This document shows, one piece after another, positions 48,260-59,642 of a stretch of DNA of 64,000 nucleotides (position 1 is the first letter of the stretch; each line of letters starts with the position of its first letter). Source of the stretch: Emiliania huxleyi CCMP1516 (lineage: Eukaryota > Haptophyta > Isochrysidales > Noelaerhabdaceae); assembly GCF_000372725.1 (NCBI RefSeq), contig NW_005200417.1, forward strand, positions 765,451 through 829,450, read 5' to 3'. Under the pieces are notes generated by a model. It was not told where the DNA came from. It saw nothing but the letters and a program-made list of their open reading frames with translations, and searched no databases. Position numbers and translations under genes: made by a program.

Positions 48260-49380
48260 GACGACTCGATGCAGAACTTTCAGCCGCTGAAAAAAAGTAT
48301 TATCGCGGGGCGCGGAGGGCTTTTGGTGTTTTCCGAGGCGCTGCGTAGGCTCAGAGCGAGTTCGCGCTGCGCTAGGCTCAGACGGCGAGTTCGCGCTGCG
48401 CTAGGCTCACAGATGGCGAGTGCGCCGCGATAGATTTGCGCTGCGATGAAAAGACCCCGTTATAGGAGCCGATAACCCGAGGGAGGAATCGGGGCGTTTT
48501 CTTCTTGCGTCCAACTCCGGCAGTTGGTCCACCAGCATGGCAGCCTCGAGCGACCTGCAGGACAGCTGGTCGGCCGCCATGTGGGCCTCCGGGCCTGCTG
48601 CGGCGGCGCGGCCGGTTGAGGCCGGGCTCGGCCCGGCCCGCGACGGCTGGCCGCCGACGAGCGCGCTCGCGCTGCTCGTCAAGATGGCGGCGGTGGCGAT
48701 TGCGGCGACAAAAGTTCAGGCGTACAGCGCTCAGGCGCCTGTCGTCTTTCGTCTTTTGTCGCATTTCGCACACACGCACGCCGCGCGACCCGCGTCGCTC
48801 CGCGAGGGCATGTGCCTTCCGCGATTCGAACCCGCAGCCAAAAGCTGCTCGCTCGAACCGCGGCCGACTCTGACATCGCGGCCGCAGCTGTTGAGCTCTC
48901 CAGAAAACTGGTGCCTCATATGCTGCCTCCCTGCGGATGCTGCCGGCGAGCCTGGCGGTCCGCTGTACTACAAGGAAGTGCTGACTCGATTTCTACTCGA
49001 ATTCTTCTACCCCCACGACTCGGAACGCGAATGTGACAGGACCATCGGGTCCTTCAGCCTCCAAAGCGGGATCACCCGAGAGCAGCTGAGCCTGCCTCTG
49101 GCCTCGCCTCCCTCTCCTTCAGGCATTCGTGGCATCCTATGGGTCGTCCAGAGTATCGACCTCTGGCTTGTCAGCCGGTCACTTGATGACGACCATGAAG
49201 TACAGCGATCGCCACCTCGCTGGCCTCTCCGCAAGGCCTCCCGACCGCGTCGAACTCACGGCGCGGGCTCTCTCGGCTACGGGACCGGCCCCAGCTTCGG
49301 CTGAGGGCTAACAAGCTGCCGAGCCCAAATCACTGTGAGAGTCGTGATTTCTTGTTGGTTAATAAAAATCTCTCTCTCTC
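48260..49380. other. Gap with unclear coding potential
   Basis: A plus frame 48537-49304 and minus frames 48378-48779 overlap. The minus strand reads VAAIATAAILTSSASALVGG, transit-peptide-like, but a stop precedes it. 48340-48420 holds three CGAGTTCGCGCTGCGCTAGG-like tandem copies. 48930-49130 reads as protein in one plus frame (LYYKEVLTRFLLEFFYP) and may be an exon of the coiled-coil gene downstream. Confidence 0.3.
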
Positions 49381-49383
49381 CTG

Positions 49384-49732
49384 CAGGCTCTGCAGCTTCA
49401 TATTCGGAATCTGGAGCAAAAGATCGACTTCCAGCACAGGGAGATCAAAAAGCGCGACATGCACATTCGCGATCTCCGCAACGCCGGCCACGTCGCCGAC
49501 CTCGAGCGCCTCGAACGGTCGCTCTGCCGGCTCTCGCTGCAGATGGAGCACATGCAACTCGTCATCAAGAACCCAAGGTCATTTCACACCTTTGCGATGT
49601 GTCCCTCATCCCAGACGGGCTTGGACAGTGAGACCCACCGACGGATTAAGGGGAAATAGATCCTTGGCAGACGGTGAACCACCGACCCTCAGAAGCTCAT
49701 GTACAAGGGCTCCGCGTCGCTCGCCAAGATGA
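49384..49732 (+). CDS. Coiled-coil exon of an unrecognised spliced gene
   Basis: A strong acceptor (TCTCTCTCTCTCCTGCAG) at 49366-49383 leads into LHIRNLEQKIDFQHREIKK, RDMHIRDLRN and ADLERLERSLCRLSLQMEHM, a clear heptad coiled coil, up to a CCAAG|GTCATT donor at 49578. Downstream exon choice is uncertain: joining to 49614 runs to a stop at 49732, while an acceptor at about 49695 would give KMKFAEYDLWILNTTTP with a stop near 49863. Another similar exon lies at 50456. Family not recognised; structural or centrosomal coiled-coil proteins look like this. Confidence 0.45.
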
Positions 49733-49863
49733 AGTTCGCCGAATACGACCTGTGGATCTTGAACACCACCACGCCCGATCATCGCAGCCGGCGGCGGCAC
49801 TGGCTCGGGCCGGAAACACCGTCGCGGGGATCGGATAACTCGCACCGGAAATTGCAATCTTGA

Positions 49864-50455
49864 ACATGGATACCTCCAGCTTAGTACGCGCCGGTTTCAA
49901 CTAGTGCGGTCTTGTGAGCAAGTACACGCGCGACGCGTAGAGCGAGGATGAAACGTTGTAGAAGTTATTTATTCCCTTCCCGGAGAGGGAAGGTCGAAGG
50001 AGCTAAAGTACGGATTTAGCCTTTAGGGGGGGGGTCGAGGGGGGGAGGGGGGGGGATCAGAGAGCCAAGACAGGCTGGGAGTACCCCCGACGGGCGACGC
50101 CGACGGACGCGAGTCGGGGGGAAAGCGAGACGAGAGATTCAAGGCGAACTTCATCGCCCGTCCAGGAGCCCCGCATTGGTTAGCGACCCCAGGTTAAGAG
50201 CTAGGCTTCCCGACAGGGCAGGGAACCCCCAGCGCGCAGGCGGGGCCCACGGTAGCCTCGTGCAATACGCGATACCGAGAGCTGGGGGAGAGGCGCGCCA
50301 CGCCAAGGGGGACACGCGACGAGAGGGGAGAGTAGAGTGTCTTTCGCAGGATAAAAAGCAATTTTTGTAGAGTATGCGGGAGCGGCCGCACACCGCTCGG
50401 TACCCCCCCCCCCTGCGCACATAACGTCTCCACTCCGTGATGCCTCCATGCCGCG
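49864..50455. other. Gap, no gene seen
   Basis: Contains a hairpin (CCCTTCCCGGAGAGGGAAGG at 49974-49993) and G-rich runs (50024-50056). No protein-like frame. Confidence 0.35.
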
Positions 50456-50767
50456 GTGCAGAGGTGGATCCAGCTCAATGATGAGGCTACGGCGCGCATA
50501 ATGAAGAGAGAGGAACACATCGAGTGGCTGAGGAAGCTCTTCACTGGGTGGAAAGAGGCTCGGCCGGCCTTGAGGGAGTCGCATGGCGCAGGTTGGAGGA
50601 CACCGTCACCGACGAGCGTTGGACTTTTCACTCCGGACAAAGACGGGGACACAGCGGACGGTGCGGGGTGTGTCCCCGTCATACTCATAGCGGCGAGGCG
50701 CGGGACCGTCTGTGGCGAAGTGGGTCGCGTCCTCCGATTTCCTCAACTCACGGTCCTTCCCCCGTAG
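50456..50767 (+). CDS. Hypothetical charged helical protein or exon
   Basis: A 103-codon frame. The first half (QLNDEATARIMKREEHIEWL, then RKLFTGWKEARPAL) is a convincing amphipathic helix similar in character to the coiled coil at 49384. The second half (TPDKDGDTADGAGC) is less so. A GTG-initiated frame is listed from 50456; the first ATG in frame is inside the helix, so this is more likely an exon of the same gene as 49384-49732 than an independent gene. Confidence 0.35.
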   Translation: MQRWIQLNDEATARIMKREEHIEWLRKLFTGWKEARPALRESHGAGWRTPSPTSVGLFTPDKDGDTADGAGCVPVILIAARRGTVCGEVGRVLRFPQLTVLPP

Positions 50768-50951
50768 AGCCGTACGGTCTACGGACGGTGTAGGGTGTAG
50801 CGTACGGCTTTAAACATTAAAGTACGTACAGCTGTTGATGACAACACTCAACACTACTTCAGTGGTCCCAGTCGCCGGTGGCAGTGCACGCAGCTTCCAG
50901 CGCTTTATATAGGAGTGCACATACAACGGAAACTGTGCGTGCACAAGCCGA

Positions 50952-53072
50952 CTAAAGAGTGGACACGCGGTACGGGCTGACAAGACGGAAAGGCTCCCCC
51001 TCCCCGAAGCCCACTTTCAGGAGCGGCCGGCATGGATCTGTGGCGTTCGACCGCTGAAGATGCGCAATGAGGGAGCGATGCCAGGCGCGTGCCATTGTTT
51101 CGCCCGAAGCTTGTCGCCTTTCATTGGAGGCGTACCCTGCGTCAACGAAATACACCGCCTCGACAGCACCGGGCAAGTGCTCGAGCAGAGCTGTTGAGTT
51201 GAGGACAAGCTCGTTATAGAGCTGGCATCTGGGGTACACGCAGCAGCCTCGCGCACAGTCTCGATGTGAGGAATCATTGAGAAACGCCATTGTGTACTCC
51301 TCCTGCAGTTGCATCATATGGCGCAGGCCTGTGGGCGCTGTGGCGCAATTCCTGTGCGGCGCAATTCCAGAGGTCCCGTGCGGGCACCACCCTCGCTTCT
51401 TGGGTTTGACGCACCCGGGGACGCACGAATCGGGGCCAGACGCATCGTGCCGTCCGTAGCAACGCAGTTGCATGGAGCTCCCGTCTTTGGGATACATGCA
51501 GACCAAGGAAGCCTGAGCCGCTTCAGGCGCGATGATGAATCCCGCGTGGCCTTCCCAAGCGAGATCCGGACTTTGCTCATGGCCGACGTCGCCCAAGAAC
51601 AAATACGGCAGCCGGTGGTTGACGATGCTCGCTGAACTCATGTGCCATTCCGCCCCCTTTCTTCGGGTGAAGGTTGCCCACGGCTGCTGCTGGGCTGTAG
51701 TCGGCTTCACCGTTTCATCAAAGGCCCGCATCACCACGCCAGCCGCTTGCAAGTCGCTGCTTGGGCGGCCCGTTGCAAATCTGTGAGTTATCCGCTGCTG
51801 CCCACGAAGGTTGGCCGCTCTGCACGCGTGCGGCGGTGTCTGCGAAGCTTTTGCGTCAAGCCTTTGCGTTTGCGGCGAGGATTGGGATTGGGCGCGGCCA
51901 CCGGCACAGTTGAGGAAATCCCAAGTTTCCGTGCAAGCGCAAGGCCGCTGTGCACGCCAGCCAGTGCGCAACAGCTGGGCCGGCGGGCAGGTGCCCAGCA
52001 CGACCCTGCGCTTTGCGCAAGGCGGTGCAGACAGCATGACGTCAAGACTCGTGCCGCCGCGCAAGTTGAGATGGGTGGAGATTTGAGCAGCGCCGCCAAG
52101 GTAGCTCCAATTTTTGCCCTTGGAGGCTCGCGCCCGTCCAGATATGTGTGGCTCGTGTGGTGTGTGCCACACGGCGGGCACCTTCCCTTGGAACCCGTAG
52201 CCGCTTCCAACTTGCACCCACACACCACTGCCGACAACGGCGGAGAAGAAGCAGTTTGAGTTCAACTCGTGTCTCCTTTTCGTCTCATTGTCCCACCGCT
52301 TCAAGGAGCTGTCGAATCGCTGCTGCCGAAGGCCCTCCGGCCAACTCTTGCCTTCCTCAATCACCGCTTCAACCATTCCCCGGTCGTAAACGTTGGTCCT
52401 GTGCACTTCCACCCAGCCGCCGCCGTCCCCACCTCCGTCCGCCATTGGCAGCCCCAAGGCCCGCCAGCGCTCCATCTGGCCGGTATCCACTATCCGTGTT
52501 GCCGGTAGGCCGTGGAAGCCAGGGATGCCGTGGACGAGACGCTTTTGCATGGTCATGCCCTCCATTAGGCCTGTGGCGACCTGCACCTTGGAAGAAATCG
52601 TCACGTCACCCCGGCCGGGCTGTGAGAGAGGCGCGCGCCAGGCGGCGCACACACTCGGCGTGCACTCTGGCGTTCCCGGCCGCTCTGTTGGCGCTGGCAG
52701 GTCGCACGGCCGGAAGGGGTTGTGCACGGCCGGAAAAAGCGCGTGCCACAACCGAACGCCGTGGTAGAAGTAATTGAACCGATGCAGCGGAAAGGGACGC
52801 GGGAGCTCGGCATCAGAGTACACCGCTGCGAAGTAGTCGAGCCACGGGGATCCATCGTGCAGGTGCACGCCGCGTGAGGCAGCCCAGTAGATATTCGCGG
52901 TGGTATCGCTGCACAGGTCAAAGCACCAGCACCGTGGCGCTTGCGCGGTCGTGTGGGGCCGGCTCGGCGACACAGTTGAACGCGCCAGCGGCAGAAGGGC
53001 GGCGAGAAGCAGGAATACGCGGCAAGACCCCGTCCTGCACCGCACGAGGCCCCCTCCTGAATTGCACCGCAT
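50952..53072 (-). CDS. Large secreted protein of unknown family (full-length paralogue)
   Basis: 706 codons from ATG 53072, giving 705 residues. It starts MRCNSGGGLVRCRTGSCRVF, then LLLAALLPLARS, a good signal peptide. An ATG at 53120 is in frame but overlaps the TATA-like box, so it should not be in the mRNA. The N-terminal 330 residues are shared with 41440-42417. The C-terminal half is extra: MSSASIVNHRLPYLFLGDVG, a Cys-rich patch (GPDSCVPGCVKPKKRGWCPHG) and several N-glycosylation sites (NDSS, NSTA, NATD). No catalytic motif or family is recognised. Fixed Cys pairs and glycosylation sites indicate secretion or Golgi residence. Intronless, like its paralogue. Confidence 0.65.
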   Translation of the reverse strand: MRCNSGGGLVRCRTGSCRVFLLLAALLPLARSTVSPSRPHTTAQAPRCWCFDLCSDTTANIYWAASRGVHLHDGSPWLDYFAAVYSDAELPRPFPLHRFNYFYHGVRLWHALFPAVHNPFRPCDLPAPTERPGTPECTPSVCAAWRAPLSQPGRGDVTISSKVQVATGLMEGMTMQKRLVHGIPGFHGLPATRIVDTGQMERWRALGLPMADGGGDGGGWVEVHRTNVYDRGMVEAVIEEGKSWPEGLRQQRFDSSLKRWDNETKRRHELNSNCFFSAVVGSGVWVQVGSGYGFQGKVPAVWHTPHEPHISGRARASKGKNWSYLGGAAQISTHLNLRGGTSLDVMLSAPPCAKRRVVLGTCPPAQLLRTGWRAQRPCACTETWDFLNCAGGRAQSQSSPQTQRLDAKASQTPPHACRAANLRGQQRITHRFATGRPSSDLQAAGVVMRAFDETVKPTTAQQQPWATFTRRKGAEWHMSSASIVNHRLPYLFLGDVGHEQSPDLAWEGHAGFIIAPEAAQASLVCMYPKDGSSMQLRCYGRHDASGPDSCVPGCVKPKKRGWCPHGTSGIAPHRNCATAPTGLRHMMQLQEEYTMAFLNDSSHRDCARGCCVYPRCQLYNELVLNSTALLEHLPGAVEAVYFVDAGYASNERRQASGETMARAWHRSLIAHLQRSNATDPCRPLLKVGFGEGEPFRLVSPYRVSTL

Positions 53073-53099
53073 AGCCAAGGCCACGACGTAACTCGGGCA

Positions 53100-53117
53100 A
53101 ATATGTGTATATATATC
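53100..53117 (-). promoter_or_regulatory. TATA box of the secreted-prot gene
   Basis: GGATATATATACACATAT on the minus strand, 28-45 bp upstream of the ATG at 53072. The position suits a short-leader TATA promoter. Confidence 0.5.
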
Positions 53118-53332
53118 CAACCGCGGTGCAGCCCAGCGTCAAAGACGCTGGGCAGCGTGCATCCTGCGAGGAGACGCCGACACAAAAGAAAACCCGCGCC
53201 CACTCAAGCAGTCTCTGACGCAAGTATCAGCAAACGAATCATAACGTATTAAAAGCACCTAAAGGAGCAAGGCAGACGGTGTGAACAAGTCTCACCGAAA
53301 AAAACTTGTTCTCAACCGGGGGACGCCTATTC

Positions 53333-53520
53333 ATTCACAGCGTCCTTCCCGCCGTGGCCGCCACCGCCTTCAAGTGTGGCTTCGCCAAGTCAGGCAGGGC
53401 GAGCAGGAATGCCTGCTCGCGCCGAGGCGGGTGCGACGGCCTGCCCAGCTGCGCCGCGAGGGAGACAAAGTCGGAGGCGACGTAGTCGCTTGGGCGGACT
53501 GCGGCAAGCTGCCTGCCGTC
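53333..53520 (-). other. Possible 3'-terminal exon of an unrecognised gene
   Basis: On the minus strand, DGRQLAAVRPSDYVASDFVS and REQAFLLALPDLAKPHLKAV are followed by a stop at 53333. The composition is distinctly protein-like. A stop at about 53543 blocks extension, so an acceptor (for example CACCGTCATAG) would be needed. No other exon identified. Confidence 0.3.
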
Positions 53521-53529
53521 TATGACGGT

Positions 53530-54152
53530 GGTGAAGGATCATTTTTTACGAATCTGCAGGTGAGCCGCTTGAGTTTGTGTTCCGGGCTTTTTTGTAGTGT
53601 CCTTTTTGTAGTCTCCGTTACGAAGTCGGCCGTCTGGATCTGTGCGGCCATTATGCCGTTGCACTGCTTGTGTCCATGCCTTTCTCCGCCGCGGCATACG
53701 TCGTTGCCCGTTCTCTCGCCGTCTTGCTTGGCTTGTGGCGACACGTCGTGTGCCGGTGCGAGTGTTTGCCGCTCCGCGTCCGCCCAGATCGCCAGCGATC
53801 AGGAGGAGACGTGAAGTGAGCAACCCAGGTATCCAGCGAGGCGCATTGTGTTCGCGCCAGACTCGTGCTCGTGCTGAGGGCCCAGCTCCAAAAGCGGAAA
53901 GAGGTTGCGACCGGGAGCCAGGCGGAAAGCGGAAGAGGCCGCGACGCCCCTAGGGCGACGCCGGCTCGGGCCTCGCGCCTCGCGGCGCGGGCGCGGGCCG
54001 TCCCTAAAGCTAAACTAGAGGGCCCACAGCGTCCTAATCTAAAATCTGAGGATTCAGGATTGAGGCATCGCTTTAGTGAGGCCAAAGTGAGTTTATGGAT
54101 GGGTGAGAACGATGCGCGACACGGGGAGGCACGCGGACCGACTCGTCGGCGA
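53530..54152. other. Gap, no recognised gene
   Basis: Arg/Ser-rich shadow frames on both strands. 53930-54010 is GCG-rich. Confidence 0.3.
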
Positions 54153-54515
54153 CTATGCTGCACGCCGTTTCAGAATTTTTCTCAGCGTGAGCGAGACGTG
54201 GAAGAGTGCCACCGTCGGGTAGGACGGGTCGGCCCGGAGCAGCGGAGTAGCCGTCGTGGTCGCGGCGAGCAGCGCCTGCCACTCCGGCGCCGCGTCGGCA
54301 ACATGGGAGCATGTCCACCGCCACTTCGCGGTCGCAGCGCTGTTGTCGCCCAAAACGCCGCTATGTACCTTTTCGGGCAAACCATCGAGCTGTATGTCGA
54401 TTTCGACTTGACGGCAGCATGGAGGCATCATGCCTCCATGCCGCCGTCTAAGTTGGAGCCAGTCTGCGGCGACCACAGCGCTCAGAAAGGTACATAGCGA
54501 GCTTTTCAGAGTCAA
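54153..54515 (-). CDS. Small hypothetical protein
   Basis: A 120-residue frame, MTLKSSLCTFLSAVVAADWL then VEIDIQLDGLPEKVHSGVLG and LFHVSLTLRKILKRRAA. Composition is natural and the first 18 residues are hydrophobic enough for a signal peptide. No family recognised. The segment 54413-54442 (GGCATGGAGGCA and its complement) is a near-perfect palindrome inside the frame. Confidence 0.35.
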   Translation of the reverse strand: MTLKSSLCTFLSAVVAADWLQLRRRHGGMMPPCCRQVEIDIQLDGLPEKVHSGVLGDNSAATAKWRWTCSHVADAAPEWQALLAATTTATPLLRADPSYPTVALFHVSLTLRKILKRRAA

Positions 54516-54786
54516 GCGATTGCGCGAAATCCCACACTGGTGGATTTTGGGGCGCTGTGGGCCCCCTAGCTAAACGCAAAGCCTAATATCTCTAAAGCCG
54601 TAGATATTGAGATGCGAATTTTGGTTTTGCGTTTGGTGCCGCCGTCCACAAACCAAAAAAACAAATTACTGTCAACGTTCAAAAGGCGCCGAATATTGGA
54701 TCTGCAACGCGACTCAAAACTGGCGTTTCGGAACCCACCCCCCTCGGCCTTCCTTCACAGCACGATGGTTGCGTGTTATGTGGTTA

Positions 54787-55596
54787 CTAGCGACCGAGGC
54801 AGCAGCCTTTCCACCCAAAGGTGCGGTAGAGCGGCCGTGCGCGCTCTTCGACAAAGCTAGCGAGCGCAGCATCGTAGAAGCTTGCACACTTGCTATGGGC
54901 ATGGCAATGGCCAGCACCAGGCGCGTTCTTGTCGACGGTGCACGCCGGATCTGCTGCCTTCGCTTCCTTGAGGTATGGTGAAAGGTGGTGGCTCTCCCAG
55001 TTCACGCGCCCACCCTGAGACTCGAAGGCATGGAGGCAGCCGCGCAGCGAGCGCTCAAAGACCCCATCACTGCCCACGTACACCCAGCAGTCGACGTGAA
55101 ACTCGAGCGTTTTATTGACGGTATGCGCCGCCTCGTACCCTGAGAGCACAGCTGATTCCTTTTCAGCGCGCACCCATGATTCAAACGGCGCCTTGCTTTC
55201 GGTGATATTCTGAGCAGCCAGATCGGGCCGGCGCCAAAAGAACAAGCTCACCAGCCAGTCACATGGTTCGCGAACCGAACTGATGACGTAATGCGACTGT
55301 GCGAGCTTGGAGCTTGCGCCGCGAGATGGACCCGTCTCAACATAGCATGCCTCAGACTCGCCGCAGCCAAAGCTCGCGTCGCGGGGGCAAAAGCGCTTGT
55401 TCATCTTGCTTGCGGCAGGAGCGTGCTGCCTACCATCTTGCCGCCAGCGGTCGCTGCAGCCGACAACAGCATGGGGCAACGCTTGCCGCAGTGCTCCACT
55501 TCCGGTCTTCTCCTGCTCGTCGTACGCAAGCGAAGTTCGATTCGGCAACAGAGACAGCGTGAGCGTGCTCACCCACGCGAGCAGCATCATGTTCAT
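54787..55596 (-). CDS. Sulfotransferase-like secretory-pathway protein
   Basis: 269 residues. MNMMLLAWVSTLTLSLLP is a signal peptide or anchor. EKTGSGALRQAL near residue 30 resembles the 5'-phosphosulfate loop (PKTGTTSL type) of Golgi sulfotransferases. YVISSVREPCDWLVSLFFW near 105 resembles the 3'-phosphate motif (RDP---L-S), and a C-terminal YDAALASFVEERARPLYRTF fits the family's last helix. Two N-glycosylation sites (NITE, NKTL) support a lumenal domain. It would transfer sulfate from PAPS to a carbohydrate; the acceptor is unknown. Single exon. The fold assignment rests on short motifs only. Confidence 0.55.
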   Translation of the reverse strand: MNMMLLAWVSTLTLSLLPNRTSLAYDEQEKTGSGALRQALPHAVVGCSDRWRQDGRQHAPAASKMNKRFCPRDASFGCGESEACYVETGPSRGASSKLAQSHYVISSVREPCDWLVSLFFWRRPDLAAQNITESKAPFESWVRAEKESAVLSGYEAAHTVNKTLEFHVDCWVYVGSDGVFERSLRGCLHAFESQGGRVNWESHHLSPYLKEAKAADPACTVDKNAPGAGHCHAHSKCASFYDAALASFVEERARPLYRTFGWKGCCLGR

Positions 55597-55689
55597 GTGT
55601 GTGTGCGCTGCTCTTCAGGGAGATGCACTTTGACCCTTGAAAGCGAACGCCGAGAAAAAGAATTTGTCGGACCGATGGTTGATTCTTTC

Positions 55690-55905
55690 TCTCGAGGTTC
55701 TCGAGGTGGATATCCTTTGGCCGCGTTGGGTAGCGAGGATTGGTGTAACCCGAGCCACGGAGGCGTGTTTTCTGACGGCCGACCGTCAGTGCACGGAGTT
55801 GCCCCTTCTCCGACTGCCCCGGCTAGTTCACGGGTTTCGCGGGAGTGACCCCATGCGTCAAACCCGAGACCTAGCGCGGGTGGGTTGGAGGGGGCTCGCC
55901 CCGTT
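55690..55905 (+). repeat. Dispersed repeat R2, long copy
   Basis: Matches 42515-42733, including the CTGACGGCCGACCGTCAG hairpin and the CTAGCGCGGGTGGGTTGGAG end. Confidence 0.85.
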
Positions 55906-56071
55906 CCTCCCCATCGGGCCGCGATTCTTTCTTTCTTTTAGGCAGGGGACACTGATTTTACAACAAAGAACTTCGCACAGCACGATCACGCGACAGAAAA
56001 GGCGCGGGCGACGGCTTCCTCAGAAGCCGTCGCCCCCAGGAGCAGTGAGTGTGTGAGTGAGTGTGTGAGTG

Positions 56072-56072
56072 A

Positions 56073-56124
<52 letters not shown>
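56072..56124 (+). repeat. (CA)n microsatellite
   Basis: About 26 CA units, preceded by (GTGA)n-type repeats. Confidence 0.95.
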
Positions 56125-56440
56125 AGGAGCAGTCACACGACTCTCCCACTCCGCCGCGTCCCCGCCCCGGCGTGGGAGCCTGGGAGTCGAGAAAGAAGAA
56201 GTTTACCACGAAACTTCCCTGTGCGAGAAAAAGAGTTTCACAACGAAAGGCGAAAAAGAGTTTAAAACCTGCCCAGAGCCAGACGACGGGGCGTCTGGGC
56301 TCTGGCGGATCTGCGATCTCTCTCGGGTTTGTCGCGCCTTTCACAGAGAAACAAAAAGGCCCGGCCTCTATGCCGCATTGCGCATACATTACTCATTACT
56401 TCTCCGCCGGCAGGATCTGTTTTGACACGGCGAGAATCTC

Positions 56441-59400
56441 TCAGATGACGCGCTGCTCGAGCGCGTACAGCAGGTAGGTTTGCATCCTTCTCTGCGGCGG
56501 CGCGTCGTCGGCGACGGCCGAGTGGTAGAGCGTGCTCCACTCCCAATGGGGCAGCGGCAGCACGCGCCAGCCGAAGTGGCGCAGCTGCCGCCGCCGAAGC
56601 AGCGTATGGCCGGTCGGCTGCCGGTTGTGAAAGTGCCACGGCGCGTCGACCATGACGGCAACCTACAGGCACAGGAAGTGTCTCGGAAGTGTCTCGGAGG
56701 GGTCTCGGCGCGTCGACCACGACGGCAGCCTTCTCGCCCCGCCACTCGACGACGAGGTCGAGCGTGTACCCCTCGTCGGTCTGCAGGTGCTCCGCCGGCT
56801 CGAGCCGGAGCGAGGCGAGCGCGCTCAGCACCTCCTTGTGTAGCCGCGACGGGCGGCCGCCTCGGCTGGCAAAGGCGGCGTGGAACCGCGCGCGCAGCTG
56901 CTCGCTCGGAAGCCCCTCAGCCCGGCCGCACTCACGCTCCAGCCACAACGCCCACTGGTGCAGCTGGACGAGCGAGCCGTCGTTGAAGCCGCCGCCCAAG
57001 CTCTCGACGTGCCGGCCGAAGCCCTCGTCGAAGAGGGCCGGCGCGGTGCGGTGGTCTGCCGCCGCAAAGGCCCACGCGACATTGGCAACCTATATGGGGG
57101 GAGATATGGAGGAGAGATATGGGGGAGATATGGGGGAGATATGGGGGAGGTCGGGGGGGAAAGGCACCTCCAACGGCTTAAAGAAAGTCAGCCGCTGCGC
57201 CGCGACCACCGCAAGGCCGTCAAAGAGAGCCGGCGCGGGCTGGCCGACCGTCGCGAAAGCCCACGCGAGCGAGGCGAGCTCCTGCGGCTTGAACTCGGAC
57301 AGCCGCGGCGTCGCTTCGGCGGCGAGTCGCGCAAACAGCGCCGGGGACGGTCGTCCGGCGGCTGCAAACGCCCACGCGGTGTTGGACAGCCCCTGCGCTG
57401 TGAAGAGCTCCCCGACCAGCACCGACAGCCGCGAGGCGAGGCCGTCGAAGAGCGCCGGCGCCTGTTCACAGCTGCAGCTGTGAAGTGACGCCGCTCACAG
57501 ACGCATGGCGGTTGCCCGATTGGAGAGGCCGCCGCATGCCCGGCCGTCGCAAAGGACCAAGCGAGCGAGGCGAGCTCCTGCGGCTTGAACTCGGCGAGCC
57601 GTGGCGTCGCCTCGGCGGCGAGCGCGTCGAAGAGCGCCGGCGCGGGCTGCCCGCCCGCGGCGTACGCCCACGCGAGGTTGGCGAGGCCCTGCGGCGCGAA
57701 CTCGCCCAGCCGCTTCGCGTAGACGCGCCCTTTGAGCCACGCGGTCTCGCCGAGCGCCTGATCTCGGACGCAATCTGAGGTGATCTCGCGCAATCTCGCC
57801 CCACGTGCGCCACGTCGCCTCGCCCGCGCGCCTTCGGCGTGAACTCGCCCAGCCGCGCCGCCGCGCCGACGGCCAGCGCGGCGAACAACTCGGGCTCGCG
57901 GCAATTTGCCTTGGTGAAGGACCAAGCGAGCGAGGCGAGCTCCTGCGGCTTGAAGCCTCCCAGCCGTGGCGTCGCCTCGGCGGCGATCGCGCGGAAGAGC
58001 GCCGGCGCGGGCTGCCCGCCCGCGGCGTACGCCCACGCGAGGTTGGCGAGGCCCTGCGGCGCGAACTCGCCCAGCCGCGGCGGCGCAGCCTCGGACAGCG
58101 CCCGGAAGAGCGCCGCCATGGAAGGGAGGTGCCGGTCCGAGCACCACGAGGCTGCGGACGCGGAGCGGCAACACGCGGTGAAGGACCAAGCGAGCGAAGC
58201 GAGCTCCTGCGGCTTGAACTCGGACAGCCGCGGCGTCGCCTCCGAAGCGAGCGCGTGCAGCAGCGGCGGCGAGGCGCGCCCCGTGCGCGAGTACGCCCAC
58301 GCGGTGTTTGCGAGCGCCTGAGCGTGGAAGGAAGTGCAGTGGCGACGCTTCTCATTCCATGAACCAAGTCGCGCCCACGCGGTGCTCGCGCGGGCGCCTG
58401 GGCCGTGAAGCTGCTTAGCAGCGGCGGGATGGCGAGCGTGATCCCGCGCCACAGCTCCTCCCACGACTCGCCTATTCACAGCTCCCTATTCACAGCTCCT
58501 GTTCACAGCTCCCTGTTCGCAGCTCCTCCCACGACTCGCCGTGCAGACTCAGCTTGGCGAGCGAGTGGGCGGTGCTCGCCTACAGTGTGTGTGTGTGCAA
58601 CTCTCCTCATAGCAGCCACCATTCCGATCGCATCGCTGAGCAAGGCGAGGGAGTGGGCGGTGCTCGCCACCGCGCGCGCGCCCCACCGCCGCCGCAGCAG
58701 CAGCAGCGAACCCGTGGTCTGCAGCCGCAGCGGCGCGAGCAGAGCTGGCTCTCGCTGAAAGAGGCGCCTACTGTCACAGAGAGCTGTATCCCATCTCTCC
58801 CCCATCTCTCCCCATATCTCACTGTAAGAGGCGCCTATTGTCATTGAAGGCTGTGACTGAGAGAAGAAGACGCCTCGCAAGCCGCTGGCTCCCGCTGAGC
58901 GAGGGCGCCGCTCGGGGGCGGTGGCGAGGCGGCTGAGTCGTCGCCAGGACGTGGAGAGGTGCACCTGCAACAATACGAAACCTGGGCCGCCAGAACGGAG
59001 CTGTGAACACTGCGTGCGAGCGGCCGCGCGCCTTAACATGAGTCACATTCAAAGTGGTTAGAAGAAGAGTGATCATGAGAGTGGCAGTACGCCACGACGC
59101 CCTCCTCGTTGAAGGTCGACCCAAACTCCGCGTGCAGCCGCAGCACCTGCGACCGCGCCGAGAAGGGTCCGAGAAGGGTCCGAGAAGGTTCCGACAAGGT
59201 TCCGAGAAGGGTCCGAGAAGGGTCTGGGAAGGGTCCGAGAAGGGTTCCGACAAGGGTCGGGGAAGGGTCCGAGAAGGGTCCGAGAAGGGTCCGAGAAGGG
59301 TCGGGGAAGGGTCCGCTCCTCGTGCGGCGGCGGCGCGCACCTCGCGCGCACTGGCTGATCTCGGAGAGCCTCGGGGAGCCTCGGGGAATCTCGGGTGATC

Positions 59401-59593
59401 TCGCGGCACACCTCGCGCGCGCTGGGTGCGCTCGCGATGCGAGTGTTTAGCATCCGCGGGCTTGGCTGTGCGGCAGAGTTTGCGGCGGCTGCCGCCCAGA
59501 CGGACTCGTATTGTTCACAGTACCGCGGCAGCGAGTTGGAGGCGTTGACCAAGCAGCTAACCACGCCTGGTGCGCCTGCGCTAGGGAGGGCTA

Positions 59594-59642
<49 letters not shown>

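Noticed and set aside
48805..48845. tRNA-like element (GATTCGAACCCGC on the plus strand, T-arm-like in reverse)
   Set aside because: The putative T stem does not pair (G-G), and no acceptor or anticodon stem can be formed.
53073..53120. Upstream in-frame ATG of the secreted protein
   Set aside because: It overlaps the TATA-like box, and the downstream ATG gives a better signal peptide.
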